NCBI GenBank assembly: GCA_003550325.1
Contig: QKWP01000140.1
Location: 223,201 to 287,200 of the forward strand
Direction of reading: 5' to 3'
From: Gigaspora rosea
Taxonomy: Eukaryota > Glomeromycota > Glomeromycetes > Diversisporales > Gigasporaceae
DNA length: 64,000 nt
Shown: positions 1 through 11,545 of the stretch, piece by piece
Layout: each line of letters opens with the position of its first letter
Numbering within the stretch: the first letter of the stretch is position 1
The notes under the pieces: model-generated
Told to the model about the DNA's origin: nothing
The model's input: only the letters and a program-made list of their open reading frames with translations
Database searches by the model: none
Translations under genes and position numbers: made by a program

Positions 1-326
1 TTTCAATTGTTAATAACTTTTGATCTACTGGGCCAATTTCGATGATTTAACTACCAAAATGATTAGCTCAATGAGAGTATTCTAGTAAGCCCAAAATCAT
101 TAAAATCTATCACTGGATCCTAAGATCAGAAAAGATTTGTGTTATTATAGAAGTTTTAAAGAATTATAAACCATTTATAGTAACACAAATTTATTCTGAT
201 CTCTGGATCCTGTGATTGGATTTTTGTGATTTCGGGCTTGCTAGAATCCTCTCATCGAGCTGATCATTTTGGTAGTTAATCATCAAAATTGGCCCAGTAG
301 ATCCAAAGTTATTAATAATTGAAAAT
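1..326. repeat. Palindromic (foldback) repeat, copy A
   Basis: The first ~110 bases recur in inverted orientation at about 222-326, for example 'tgatctactgggccaattt' on the left and its complement near the right end. The spacer is about 110 bases. The left end may be cut by the window edge. It looks like a MITE with long inverted arms; no target duplication could be read. Confidence 0.75.
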
Positions 327-335
327 TAATTTTTA

Positions 336-660
336 ATTGCTTATAACTTTTGATCTACTAGGCCAATTTTGATGATTTAACTACCAAAATTATCAGCTCA
401 ATGAGAGGATTCTAACAAGCCCAAAATTGCTAAAATCTGATTACAGGATCCAGAGATCGAAATAAATTTGTTTTATTATAAATGGTTTATATTTCTTTAA
501 TAAATTATAAAACTTTTATAGTAACATATATCTATTCTGATCTTAGGATCTAGTGATTAGATTTTAATGATTTTGGCTTGCTAGAATCCTCTCATTGAGA
601 GGATCATTTTGGTAGTTAAATCATTAAATTTGATCCAGTAAATTAAAAGTTATTGATTAT
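336..660. repeat. Palindromic (foldback) repeat, copy B
   Basis: A second, diverged copy of the repeat at 1-326, directly adjacent and in the same orientation. Left arm about 336-440, right arm about 565-660, with the same 'gatctactaggccaatttt' type arm sequence. Two neighbouring palindromes could form large cruciforms. Tandem insertion or duplication cannot be told apart here. Confidence 0.75.
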
Positions 661-668
661 TAAATATT

Positions 669-808
669 GTTAATAAATCTATAATTTTAGTCAAAAATAA
701 TTTTGTAACTTTGGCCAGAATTATAATATTTTGGCCGGAATTATACCTGATACTTCAGCTGACCCACCCACCTCTCTAAAATCAGCTGATTTCTGGAAGC
801 CCCTTACA
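669..808. repeat. Dispersed repeat, copy 1 (direct repeat with 1306-1436)
   Basis: About 135 bases, beginning near 'aaatctataattttagtcaa' and ending near 'tttctggaagcccc', recur in the same orientation at 1306-1436 with few differences. It contains the doubled motif 'tttggccagaattata'. Function unknown. Confidence 0.75.
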
Positions 809-842
809 GATCGTTCTAAAATATTTCGAAGTATTTGAAATA

Positions 843-926
843 TTAAAAAAAAAGGAAGAGAAAAAAAAAAGAAAAAAAAAGAGAGAAGAAAAAAGGAGAG
901 AGGGTAAAAGGGAGAGAGGGTAAAAA
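843..926. repeat. Polypurine tract
   Basis: About 80 bases made almost only of A and G on the plus strand (runs of A broken by gga, gag and aga). It is low-complexity sequence of the kind that can form unusual DNA structures; no gene is associated. Confidence 0.6.
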
Positions 927-1044
927 TTGCTCAAAATGGCCTTTTTTTTAAGTTTTTTTACACTTTTTGTGGAATATATTTTTATGATTCATGGTAGCTT
1001 ACAGATCAAATGGGATCAAATGGGCTTAAGAGATTTTGAACTTT

Positions 1045-1305
1045 GTTTTTTTTTTTTTTTTTACCTGGTGATTTGGGTTAAAATTTTTGTGTAATCGTTA
1101 AAGATCTGTTAATCATTATATATTGTTTCAAATAATTATGACTATGATCAATTTATAGATATATAACGATTTAATATAAAAAATGATATATATCGATTTT
1201 TATCCAATTAATCAATATAAGTTATAACGATATTTTATAATCGATATAAAATGATTAAGTGTTATTGGTATATATTGATTAATATCTATATATAAAATTT
1301 GCTGA
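1045..1305 (-). repeat. Dispersed repeat rich in 'atatatcgatt' motifs, inverted copy of 11215-11545
   Basis: Starts with a T run followed by 'acctggtgatttgggttaaa' and continues through 'aaagatctgttaatcattat' to 'tatataaaatttgctgata'. The same series appears inverted at 11215-11545, where it ends in a poly-A run against the assembly gap. A related end ('tatataaaatttgccgatg') lies near 13165-13185. This is a family of repeats with an A/T homopolymer at one end. Confidence 0.7.
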
Positions 1306-1436
1306 TAAAATCTATAATTTTGATCAAAAATAATTTTGTAACTTTGGCCAGAATTATAAAATTTTGGCTAGAATTATACCTGATACTTCAGCTAACCCAC
1401 CTACACTCTGAAATCAGCTGATTTCTGGAAGCCCCT
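1306..1436. repeat. Dispersed repeat, copy 2 (direct repeat with 669-808)
   Basis: Second copy of the 669-808 repeat, same orientation. The two copies bracket the polypurine tract and the 1045-1305 repeat, so the latter may have inserted into a duplicated segment. Confidence 0.75.
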
Positions 1437-1439
1437 AAC

Positions 1440-2040
1440 TAAATTTTTTTTGTAAAGATCATTATAATAACTTCTTAACAAATTGTATATATTGCATTTG
1501 CAAGTATATTGTAACTGACTTCTTTACTGTAAATTGGTAGAATCTGTGAAAATTTAACTATAACTAATTTAACTATGTTGTGGTCATCAGAAGAGTAAGT
1601 AAATTTTTTAGCAGAATTTTTTACAGTAGAAATCACGATCATTCCAATACTAACTCGATTTTAACTGCTAATATGTTCAAATTAGAAAGTAAGCTTTATT
1701 AACAGAATTTTACAGTAGCATATAGTAGAAAATCATATACCCTCAACTCAACCTTAAACAAATACTAGTCCACTGGAATAATAAGTAACAGTATTTACAT
1801 AAAATCATGAAAATTTCAATACTAATTCTATTTTAACTTTCATATTAGCAAATAAATTCTGTAACTAAATTCTTTATAGTAAACTATAATAGAAATTATA
1901 TAATTTCGATATAATCACAACTGAATAGTAAGTAAGTTCTGCAACAAATTTTTTTACAGAACTTATAATAAATTATGATAATTTCAATACAACACTACAT
2001 TAACTACTAGTGTATACTGCATTAGTAAATTTATTACCAG
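1440..2040. repeat. Degenerate tandem repeat, unit about 125 bases
   Basis: Phrases such as 'agaattttttacagtagaaat', 'caatactaa.tc.attttaact' and 'gtaagtaa.ttct' recur four or five times with heavy divergence. No reading frame is preserved. It reads as an old, decaying array. Confidence 0.5.
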
Positions 2041-2399
2041 GATTCTTTATCTTATTTATTCTTTGTTTGTCTTATTCCTTTTTTTAATTAATTTTATTAT
2101 TAGCATTATAATATATCATTATTATCTGTTTTAAAAAAAATAAACAAACCACAAATCTTAATAAACTTGTACCTATTAACTATATTTACAACTGATCATT
2201 TATAAAAAATAATTCAATTATTTTACACTTATTTTTAGCATATTGTTAAAAATAAAGCCTTACTCTTATTTTGAGCAATAAGAACAGTTAATATAAACAA
2301 ATTTACAAAAGATAAAATTATTTTTCTTTAAATAGTATTTATACTCTTATAAGTTTCTTCTTGCTAGCCTACAAATCATCACAGTATAGCACTAATTAA

Positions 2400-2590
2400 T
2401 GATGCCTGATGCATGATGAAACCATTTCATTAGGCAACTTAAATTGACGAATTGACAAATGACTAAACCCATGACACATGATGAAACCCATGACGTATGA
2501 TAAAACCTACAATGCATTATAAAACACATGATGCATGAACCTATGACACATAATAAAACCAATAATAAATAACAGAACCCATGATGATTT
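2400..2590. repeat. Minisatellite of 'catgatgaaaccc'-like units
   Basis: Short imperfect units of the form 'gacacatgatgaaaccc' are repeated about nine times. The small open frame across it on the minus strand is a by-product of the repeat and is not annotated as a gene. Confidence 0.65.
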
Positions 2591-2883
2591 TGATGAAGCA
2601 TAAAACTATTATTTATTTTTTTATAACAGAAGTAAATTAGTCCATGTAAAGTTATTTTTTGTTTATAATTATATCTTCCTAGTTTCTATTTTTTTAAAAT
2701 CAATCTGAAATTGTATAATGATTTGCAACAATCACCCAGATATATCTGATAGGAGTTCTCAAATTGGTAGTATTATAGTATTTTATTATTATATATTATT
2801 TTATATCTTTCTTTTTTTGGCATAGTGTGTAGCATAGTTGTGTACCAACAAAAGTACCCTGCTAGTACCCTCAATGAGGGTTA

Positions 2884-2962
2884 TAGACTCTTAGCAAGTG
2901 TATAAACCTCTTAGCGAGTGAATTAAACTCCTAGGAAGTAATTAAAACCTTAGTATGAATTA
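2884..2962. repeat. Short tandem repeat, unit about 26 bases
   Basis: Three diverged units: 'agactcttagcaagtgtata', 'aacctcttagcgagtgaatt', 'aactcctaggaagtaattaa'. Non-coding. Confidence 0.55.
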
Positions 2963-3279
2963 AAGATATTTGAGAGTATAGTTTTAGTCTGCAAATAAAA
3001 TAGCAGATGTTCATAGCATTAGTGTTATTATTAATAGTTCAAAAAATCATTGTCTGGACAATCTATTCTATGCAAATTTTACAGAAAGGTTATCAAATTC
3101 CAGGTCATATGTATCAAATTTAGGATAGCATTCTATAGCAAATTACTTAATAAATAGATATGACTTCATTAGTAAAATTTTTTATGTTCTTGGGCAAAAT
3201 TAATCAATTCTAATCTAGCAAACTACACTCTAACATATCCCGACCTAGAATTTGGTATCCATTATGGAGTCGTCTAAAG

Positions 3280-3439
3280 TAGGGATTGGAACCGTTTAAC
3301 AATTTAAAAATTGCTCTATAGTTCCGAGCAGAATTATGTTGGTCATGGGCTAGAATTATTTTAATGTCAGCCAAATTAAATGGTTAAACGGTTAAATGAT
3401 CAAATGATTAAGAATAATTTTAGGCAGTTCCAATCCCTA
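3280..3439. mobile_element. hAT-type MITE, 160 bases
   Basis: The ends are inverted: left TAGGGATTGGAACCG, right CAGTTCCAATCCCTA. The element is flanked by a perfect 8-base direct duplication, 'gtctaaag' (3272-3279 and 3440-3447). An 8-base duplication with TAGGG-type ends is the hallmark of the hAT superfamily. It has no coding capacity, so it would depend on a transposase made elsewhere. The perfect duplication suggests fairly recent insertion. Confidence 0.9.
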
Positions 3440-3447
3440 GTCTAAAG

Positions 3448-5036
3448 CTATGTACTGGTTGGTTGATTTATATAAAAATATCACATACACCCCTATGAGT
3501 TAATCCTATGCTCCACTATTGCTAGTAAATGCTAGCAATAAAAATAACCTATTTAGATTTAATGTAAAAGCTTCTTCAATTAACAAAGGTTTCATTATAA
3601 GCTTAGGTAGTGCTCCCACAAAAAATTGATCACTCTGTAATTCTGTAATTTTAACCAATCAAAATTTAAAATCAAGTGTAATATAATAATCAAAACAAAT
3701 GTATTTTTGTTTTCTAAGTAAAAATACAGCAAAATTAAGGCTAAGTAGAGTTTAGAGAACAGGGCACGAGGCATGCATGCCTCTAGGGCAGTGTTGTTAA
3801 AAGACTGGTCCAATGAAGATTACTGGAACTGGAAGGGTTACTGGAACTAACTAGATATAACTGGAATATATGTAGGTTCTAGTGATAAGTTGTTACTAGA
3901 CCCTTTCAGTTACATTTTTTTACTACTGAATGGAAGTTTTAGTGAGGTCCAGTGGGGATCAGTAATCTGGCAAGTCAAAAAAAATTAACTGTATATTTTA
4001 GTGATTGGATCCGTTTCAAAAACATGACCCAGATTACTCAACAGATAGATCTAAAAACATTAGATCACAATTAATTGCAATTTTTATTAGAAATTATATT
4101 ATAAAACAATTTTACCTCTTTTTATAGTTCACATGACAATTAGCCAATTAAATTCATTGGTTATTCAAATATATAAATGTAAAAAAAAAAAAAATTCAGA
4201 CATGTTAGTTAAGGTTAAGGTTGAAGCTTGGAGTAAATTGAAGTATAAATCGAAGCTTGGAGTGGTTAAATATTTAGTGTAAAAGTTTTAAAGTTTTAGT
4301 TTAATGACAAAAAAGAAAAAAAGATGTTTAGGTTCAGCATGGTAAATCTCTTGCTTAATCCAAGTTTCAACAAGGTCTAATTTCTTTTCAGTTTGTTTGT
4401 TTCATTGATTAAGTCACTTCAGCATCAAAAATTCACCACCATCAAGTTAGTTGCCATCACTGTTACTTCATTTAAATGGCATCAGAATTAGGTTCATAGC
4501 TGCCAAATTTGCCTTTGCAAAATTTTGTTTATCAGGATTTGTTGCTATCTTGTCGCCATCAGAGTCATTACTGTTTTGTCACCATCAAGTTTCGTTTATA
4601 GCTCTCAAGTCTCATGGGCATCATAATTTGTTATAGTAAGTTCTTGTAGTACTAGTGAATATTGCAATATAGTGGTAAAAGTTCTATGCTAATTCCCTTA
4701 TTGAATTTCGATAGCAATTCTTAAATAGAGCTCTGCTCTTTAAACCAATCTGGTAACTAAACACTCTAATTTCTAAAATTTAATTTATAAGAACTATAAG
4801 TTCAAGATATAGTTGACTATTCTAAAATATCTCAGTTAATTATAGATTTAATTTTGGATTCTTTGAAAATGTTAAATATAATATATTTTAATCAGAACTC
4901 TGATTAAATCTTAATAAATTTTTACATATAAATAAACATTTTTTGCTATTTTTCAAACTATTTTTTTTGCTCTTTAATAACTAAAAATCAAGTAGAATAA
5001 TTTTTTAGAATTTTAATGTTTTGCTTATAATCAATA
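3448..5036. other. Gene-free stretch
   Basis: No supported gene. It contains two short 'cgaagcttggagt' repeats near 4224-4265 and a run of 'gccatca(c/g)' motifs at 4435-4625, which look like remnants of dispersed repeats. A sequence near 3791, 'cagtgttgttaaaagactgg', resembles a hAT terminus, but no matching right end was found. Confidence 0.5.
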
Positions 5037-5225
5037 GTAGTGATTAGGGTCTTAGCTGGGTCGGGTCAGACACGGGTTAGAAAAACCCAGGTTGGGTCAG
5101 ACCCAGGTTAATGATGGGTGGCGCATAACGAAACCATTTTATTGCAAAAATAAATAAATAAATAATTTATTATAAAAGAGTATTCATCTAATAAAAGGAA
5201 CTTCATACGTACATACAATTTTTAT

Positions 5226-5412
5226 TAGGATAGCTGCGCAATACAGTTATATTAAAACCAGAAACGTATTATGTATGACACTACAGATCGGTTTTGAAAA
5301 TTAATATATTTTTATTTTAATTATTGCAGTTGATACTAACTTGAGGCCATTATAAAATAAGTATAATTATATGAAATTCTAGTTTGGTAGGAATAATGAT
5401 TTTTTTTATTAA
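5226..5412. repeat. Dispersed repeat shared by both hAT elements, copy 1
   Basis: About 190 bases ('agaaacgtattatgtatgac' to 'ttaatttattttaggaaagt') match 9184-9400 in the same orientation at roughly 85%. The same short sequence is present in two independent transposons, so it is either a separate small element or an internal part shared by related elements. Confidence 0.7.
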
Positions 5413-7053
5413 TTTATTTTAGGAAAGTCTCAAAATTATATGGATGAATATTATTTACACACAAACGTATGCATGTACACATAGTTATGTAAAAGTATTG
5501 GGTAGCTGCACAGCATATGATATGGCACAGAACCAGCATGATCACGCGTATTAAGTTTAAAATATTAATATTTGTTAAATTTACCTGTACTTTTTATTTG
5601 TATTACATTATAAAAAAGACACTAGCTTATTTAGCACAAATAAAAATAAATTAATCAAAGGCAGATTAAACTTAACATTGACCCTCTTGAAGCTTTTAAT
5701 TGAGCATTACATTTTTTACCAGTATTGTCATTTGCATTAAAATGAATTTTGACCTGTTTCAGATACTTTTTCATTTTGAAGTATTTCCATGACAACTTCG
5801 CTTTTTTGAAATATTGCTTAGATCTAAACTAACATTATTATAAGTGGACTTTTTATTTTCACTTTCTGCGCTTGTATTTTTGCTTCCTGCTTCATGACTA
5901 TTAGATTTTATAAGCAGTTTATCAAATAGCTGAGTTGATGAAAAAATTACGAATTCTCATCATCCATTATGTAACTCTTGCTTTAATTGGTCTAATTTTG
6001 TAAAACAAATTATTTAAAAGGTTTGGTTTAATACTATATTTATTACGTACTAATAAAAATATAACATAATTGATTACCTTTTAAATTTATAGCTATCAAT
6101 TAATATTCAGTAGTTTTTTACTTGAGTAAAATCATCTAACTATTATAAACTGGTGACTTCAAATTTATTCAAATATGAATTTTTTCTTTGTATACTAGGA
6201 TTATGAATACTTTAAATCACACTAATTTTGCTAATACATATTATTTAGATAACATGCTTATATAAATATATTTGGTGTTAGTATACATTAGTTATTTATG
6301 CTCATAATTATATGCAAATATATTTCTAATATCTAGTTTCATATTAAACCTATATAATAGGTTTATTTGCATAGTTTTCTGCATTATTCTTGTTTTTTTT
6401 CTTGTGTATTGTTTTACAGCTTCAGGTTTTCTAAAAAAATATATATATTATATTTGTAGTCTGGGTTTCATAATTTTAGATTATGCAGTTACTCCAATAT
6501 TACTATTAATAATTCACATAGTAAATCATCGCTTTATTATCCTTGAGAATGTATTATATAAAACAAGTTAATATGCAATACAAATATTACTAATTATGAT
6601 TTATCAGATATTATTAAATTCATATAAAAATTAATTGTAAAATGTATCAACTTATTATCTAAACGTTAAATCACCTAGAAATTTTCACTAGTTATTTATA
6701 TAATACCAAAGAATAAGTCTATGTTTTCTTTTTTTATTAATATGTGAGTTCTTAGCATTCATCTTATAGAAACTTGAAAATTTATTAATTAGGATGAAAA
6801 AATTATCTTAAAAATATAATAGAAATATAATTAGAACTTTAGTGAAAATTAAACATAGCCATTTTGAAACAGTTCTGATGAACTGTTTTCAATTAAAAAA
6901 TTGTAAAAATAAGTGCAATATTTGCGTGATGCTTTTAGAATCTTGAACTTTGCTTTATAATAAATAATAGTAAATTTATATTCAATTAATTATCTTAATT
7001 TTTTTGATAAAAATCTGATCATATAAATTGATCAATGTTGCTAACATTGATTA

Positions 7054-7212
7054 AGAGCACTGACATTTATTACCTAATATCTATTTACTATAGGGGCTTA
7101 CCCCACCCCCAAATAAGATCTATAAATAGAATTTTAGCCAATCAAATTTAACTAAGTTAAGATTTTTCTTGACCCCCTACCCCTAAAATATTACCTAATA
7201 AATATCAGTGCC
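7054..7212. mobile_element. MITE with 'GCACTGAYATTTATTA' ends, TA target
   Basis: About 159 bases with inverted ends: left AGAGCACTGACATTTATTAC, right TAATAAATATCAGTGCC. It is flanked by TA on both sides, which suggests a Tc1/mariner-type target. A relative of nearly the same length (157 bases) lies at 22853-23009; both carry 'ccccac' or 'ggggag' blocks internally. Non-coding. Confidence 0.7.
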
Positions 7213-7229
7213 TAATCTGTATAACAACC

Positions 7230-7511
7230 CAATAAAAGGTCTAACATATGGTCGAGTTTGAGTTGATTCGAGACAAAATCTGCTTCGATTGGGTCAGACC
7301 AGTATCAGACCCGGGTTAGGTTTAATGTAGGTTTGGTCAGGTCGGGTTTAACCTAAGTCAGATTTGACCCAGGTCAGGTTTAATTAATTAGAGTTGGGTC
7401 AGACCCAGGTCAGGTTTGACATGGAGCGGGTCAGACCCAGGTCAGGTTTGACATGAAGTGGGCCAGACCCAGATCAGATTGGCATGGGACGGGTCAAACT
7501 CAGGTCAGGTT
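7230..7511. repeat. Subterminal tandem repeats of the outer hAT element
   Basis: About seven units of 'gggtcagacccaggtcagg' and 'tttgacatg' alternate here. The block continues at 10222-10320 beyond the nested element and has shorter relatives at 5056-5115 near the left end. Tandem subterminal motifs near both ends fit transposase binding sites; that role is inferred from the family. Confidence 0.7.
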
Positions 7512-8159
7512 TAGAGCTCACTAATTTTCTATTCGAATAATATTTGAATAATTTCAATTTACAAATGTTTATTTGAATATTTACCGAATGACTAATATTA
7601 TTTGAATAATTATAATTTTTTTTTTAATTCAGCAAACATGCCAATATTTTTATTAGATGCTATTAACTGCTTAATTATAGCTTTTATCCTATATTACAAA
7701 TATTGGCTAACCCGGTTACTCCAGGAGTACCTATGTTTCGTTCTGCTATAGTAAAATTTATCTCATTACTAACTAATCTGTATGACCCAGCTAATAAATC
7801 ACCGAAAGGAATCTACACCTAGCGCATCATGATTGCCTTCTTTTTAAACCTTCTTCTCCTAGCTTCTCAAGTAGAAGGATTCTACTAATGAAAAAAATAG
7901 ACTCAATATAGAAAATATAAAGGGGTGAATAAAATGGTGAGTAACTTCTACACCTAAACAGAAACCAAAAAACATATAAAAGAAAAACATGAAAAGAAAG
8001 AAGAAAAGGGCAAAAGAAAGAAATATAATGGCACTATTATTGCCTGTGCTAGACTGTAAAGATTATATAGTACTGCATAAAGAAACGCTCTATCATAGTA
8101 CTATATGTATATAAAAAAAGAAAAGTAGACGCCTAATAGAATCTTCTAGAAAGAAATTT

Positions 8160-8690
8160 CTTCATGGAATCCTCCTGATCTCTGACACGTCAGTCATTGT
8201 TTATTTCGTAAGCAGTACTGGAATGCACTCATGACGTCGATTCCAAATAGGTAGGCGCAATCCCAATTAGGAAGGAGTAAACACTGCTGATCTTTTGGAG
8301 GGGGTAAGCTGGATTGCCCACTTTTTGGCGAAATTTCGAAAGTCTAAAGGGGAAAAGGGAAGTGTGATGACACTCATAACAAATCTTAAAGAGGGTGTAT
8401 ACAAGATAAAACTTATTTTTTTGTTGTTCCCCACTGTTTTGCTACAGGTCACTTCGTTGACGGAGCCGCTCTTTGCTTTCTACCAAAATTTTTCATACAA
8501 AGGTGCCACCTTCTGCCAGTTATCTTGTAAGAAGACGCTTTAGCTTGCATGTCGAATATACAAAGGAGTCCCCAGAGCAGTAGGTTGACCTTTATAAAAA
8601 CCGTTTTCTGTGTTATCCTACTATACATTAAGTATAGGCAACACTCTAACAAAAAAACTTTTTGTTTTTCTTCGGTCGGAAAATTTAGTC
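8160..8690. other. Less AT-rich block inside the inner hAT element
   Basis: Base composition is clearly richer in G and C than the surroundings. Two overlapping short frames (8295-8543 plus; 8267-8452 and 8449-8652 minus) cover it, but none resembles a known protein to me. It may be captured host sequence, a piece of another transposon, or a decayed transposase part. Unresolved. Confidence 0.4.
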
Positions 8691-9183
8691 CAAGTGATCG
8701 TTAGAAAGAGTTCTGTCGAATAATTATAATTATTCGAATAAATATATTTATTCAAATAGCTATTTATTATTCAAATAACTATTTATTATTCGAATAAATA
8801 TAGTAATTCGATTTAATTTAAACTTTCAAGTTGACGAAAAGTCAACAAATCGAAAAAGATGGCAAAAGAGGAATACTGGAGGAATACGCTGGAATTGTTG
8901 ACAACTATGTAAATCAAAAAATAATTAATAAAATTTTTAAGTCAAAATTTGATCATTATGCTAAATTACGTAAATTTTACGTAAATTAACATAAAATAAA
9001 ATTTATTTTTGATAGCCAACCCTAACGGATATGCCGGGTATGATGCTGTATTTAAGTAATAAGATCACATGCATATTAAAAATAAAAAAAAGTATAAGTA
9101 TAAGTAGATAAATAAATAAAAATTAAATATAATTAAATAAACAGAACTTGAGATTCAAGTTTGTAATAGTTAAAAATTAGAGT

Positions 9184-9400
9184 AGTTGCATGATACAGTC
9201 ACGCTAAAACCAGGAACGTACTAAGTATGATACTACAAATCATTTTTGAAAATTAATATATTTTTATTTAATTATTGCAGTTGATGCTGACTTGAGGCCA
9301 TTATAAAATATATAAAATAAATATGATATATGAAATTCTAGTTTGGTAGAAATAATGATTTTTTTTATTAATTCATTTTAAGAAATTCTCAAAAATGTAG
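9184..9400. repeat. Dispersed repeat shared by both hAT elements, copy 2
   Basis: Second copy of the 5226-5412 repeat, same orientation, with a 10-base 'tataaaatat' expansion and scattered substitutions. Confidence 0.7.
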
Positions 9401-9689
9401 TAATAATCTATGACAAACCATTATGATAATGAAATCATAGAATACTTGCACACAACAATTAAGTATTAACAAACTGGCCCAATCATGTAGACTATCAAAA
9501 ATGTTACAGATTTCTAGAATATCTAGTAACTACTATTATAAATTTTGAATAATCTAAAATGGCGTAATGCGCAGGTAACCAATTAAAACAATTTTCAAAT
9601 TTTATAATCAATAATGTTATATTTGCATCATATTGCATAATTGACTTATGATATTATAGTATATGTAAAAATGTTGACTCCTTTCAAAA

Positions 9690-9950
9690 ATGAATAAATG
9701 AAAACCATTACTTCTACTAAAAAAGGATTCTGTGAAAATCAGTATAGGCCACGCCCAAAAATATTAATTAAACCATCACTCACATATTTCATGTGATCAT
9801 ACTGGATATTGTAATTGTGAATAAATAAAAAACATTATTCCAACCAAAAAGGGTTTTTCAAAAATCAACGTAGTGTATCAAAAAAGTTGAACAGAACTAT
9901 TTCTCTCATATTTCATGTGATCGTACTGGTATTATGAAACATTTTATAAT
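9690..9950. repeat. Diverged tandem duplication
   Basis: Two units of about 125 bases share 'atatttcatgtgatc.tactgg' and 'aaaaagg.tt.t..aaaatca'. They lie within the inner hAT-like element. Non-coding. Confidence 0.6.
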
Positions 9951-10439
9951 AAAAGTTGGTTTAAATTTAAACACAATTTTATTTAAATGGCAAGCCATTG
10001 ATCGTAATAATGAAGTATTACAAATGACTTCAGATTATATCTTATAGCACTTGTTCGAATAATTATTATTATTCGAATAATTGTTATTAGTCGAATATTT
10101 GTTATTATTTGAATAATTGTTATTATTTGAATAAGATTTGTTTATTCATATTATTCGACAAATAATTATTTGACAAAGTTTAAAATATTATTTGAATAAC
10201 GAATACGAATAAGAGGCTCTAGTCAGGTTTGATATAAGGCAGATCAGATCTAGTCAGGTTTTGACCCAAGTGGGTCTGACCGGGTTAGTCCAAAGCTGAC
10301 CCAACCTGATCCATTAAGTCCCCCTAGTAGTGATAGATACATTTTGGTCAATATAATTTATACTAAATTTGATATCACAATAAAAAACGATATTTAGCTA
10401 TTGCTAAAACATTTTTTGCCATTTTTAAACCCAATTTTT

Positions 10440-10800
10440 TAGGTCCATGAATGCAGTTTACTTGACTCACCCTCACGCAGTGTTGTTACTCAGACTGGAC
10501 TTGGACCGTACTCGGACTCAGACTCAGACCAGACTCAGACTTGGACAATTAAATTTGTCAAGCGGACAAATACCAAATTATCAACCAAATTTGAACACAA
10601 CTAAGTGCATATATTGTGCCTCAGATCAGTTCTTGCGTCAGATGCAAACTGATGCACCTCAGATGCTGATTTTCAGGTGACGTGCGTTACCTGTTGATTG
10701 GTCATCTGAGGTGCGTAAGTTATAATTTGAGATGCGTGAGTTGTAAACTGACGCACGATCTACAATCACCTGATAAACATTACTCCAGTATTCGAATAAC
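10440..10800 (+). repeat. Dispersed repeat; part inverted at 36304-36420
   Basis: The segment 10605-10720, including 'gcctcagatcagttcttgcg' and 'gatgctgattttcaggtgac', recurs inverted at 36304-36420 at about 80%. It starts near a hAT-like terminus, 'cagtgttgttactcagactgg' (10480). A 77-residue frame (10447-10680) and a frame in the other copy share their last 20 residues only because of the shared repeat. I do not call a gene here. Confidence 0.6.
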
Positions 10801-11044
10801 AAAAAATTTAAGTGGAAGATCGCCGATATTTTATCTGTTATAACAATTTACGGCAGGAATTTATTAGTAAAATTTCTTAGTAACTGGAATGGGAAACAAT
10901 TTCTCATCGCAAGACCATAAAAAACACAGTACGACTGTTAAAAGTGGACAAATAGGTTCAACAACTACTTAGATAGTTTATAAAATTATTTTAGACAGGA
11001 TCTAAAAACTGGATCAAGCGATGAGTATTAATTTCAATTTTATT

Positions 11045-11200
11045 TTAAGTTTTTTTTTTTTTTTTTTAAGAAATAATAACTAACACTTTCTTCTCTTTTG
11101 CAGGTTTTGATTCATTGCAACAAGAGCTATAAGGTGACATGATACAGGATCGTTTGGACGGGAACTTGACACTTGACAACGAAGATATGGTTTACTGAGC
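11045..11200 (+). repeat. Outlying unit of the exon/intron-like repeat family (main array 13190-14140)
   Basis: A T run followed by 'aataactaacactttcttct', an acceptor-like 'tttgcag', then 'gttttgattcattgcaac' and 'gggaacttgacacttga' reproduces, with divergence, the unit structure of the array beyond the gap. It may mark one side of a larger array lost in the gap. Confidence 0.5.
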
Positions 11201-11214
11201 AAGATAACATCAGG

Positions 11215-11545
11215 AAATTTTATATATAGATATTGATCGATATATAACACTTAATCGTTTTATATCGATTATAAAATATCGCTATATATCAATTAACTGG
11301 ATAAAAATCAATATATATCTAAATCGATATATATTATTTTTTATATTAAATCGTTATATATCTACAAATTGATTATAATCAAAATTATTTAAAACAATAT
11401 ATAATAATTAACAGATCTTTAATGATTACACAGTGTTTTAACCACAACGATATATAACAATTAACAGATCTTTAACGATTACACAGTATTTTGACCACGT
11501 TACAAAAATTTCATCCCAGATCACCGGGTAAAAAAAAAAAAAAAA
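11215..11545 (+). repeat. Dispersed 'atatatcgatt' repeat, inverted copy of 1045-1305, ends at the gap
   Basis: Runs from 'ttatatatagatattgatcg' to 'cccagatcaccgggta' plus a poly-A run. A 52-base part ('acgatatataacaattaacagatctttaacgattac...') is present twice in tandem (about 11385-11445 and 11448-11500). Confidence 0.7.

Larger units (their letters stand above)
7512..10221. mobile_element. hAT-like transposon (inner), nested in the outer one
   Basis: Ends are TAGAGCTCACTAATTTTC on the left and ATAAGAGGCTCTA on the right, with inverted 'ttcgaataatatt'-type subterminal repeats. The perfect 8-base duplication 'gtcaggtt' (7504-7511 and 10222-10229) proves insertion into a repeat unit of the outer element. 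Length is about 2.71 kb. No transposase is recognisable. Inside are 'ttattcgaataattatt' arrays (8715-8815, 10050-10200), a less AT-rich block (8160-8690) of unknown origin, a diverged tandem duplication (9690-9950) and a copy (9184-9400) of a repeat also found at 5226-5412. Confidence 0.85.
5045..10326. mobile_element. hAT-like transposon (outer), interrupted by a second hAT-like element
   Basis: The left end reads TAGGGTCTTAGC and the right end AAGTCCCCCTA, inverted relative to each other. A perfect 8-base target duplication, 'gtagtgat', sits at 5037-5044 and 10327-10334. Both subterminal zones carry repeats of 'gggtcagacccaggtcagg' type (5056-5115, 7230-7511, 10222-10320), as expected for transposase binding sites of hAT elements. 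Removing the inserted element at 7512-10221 leaves about 2.56 kb. No transposase frame is visible, so it is a non-autonomous or decayed copy. A small MITE (7054-7212) is also inside it. Confidence 0.85.

Noticed and set aside
2392-2601. 69-residue minus frame
   Set aside because: It follows a short minisatellite and its cysteine/histidine content is explained by the repeat unit.
3791-4100. hAT element starting 'cagtgttgttaaaagactgg'
   Set aside because: No right terminus or 8-base duplication of the flank could be found.
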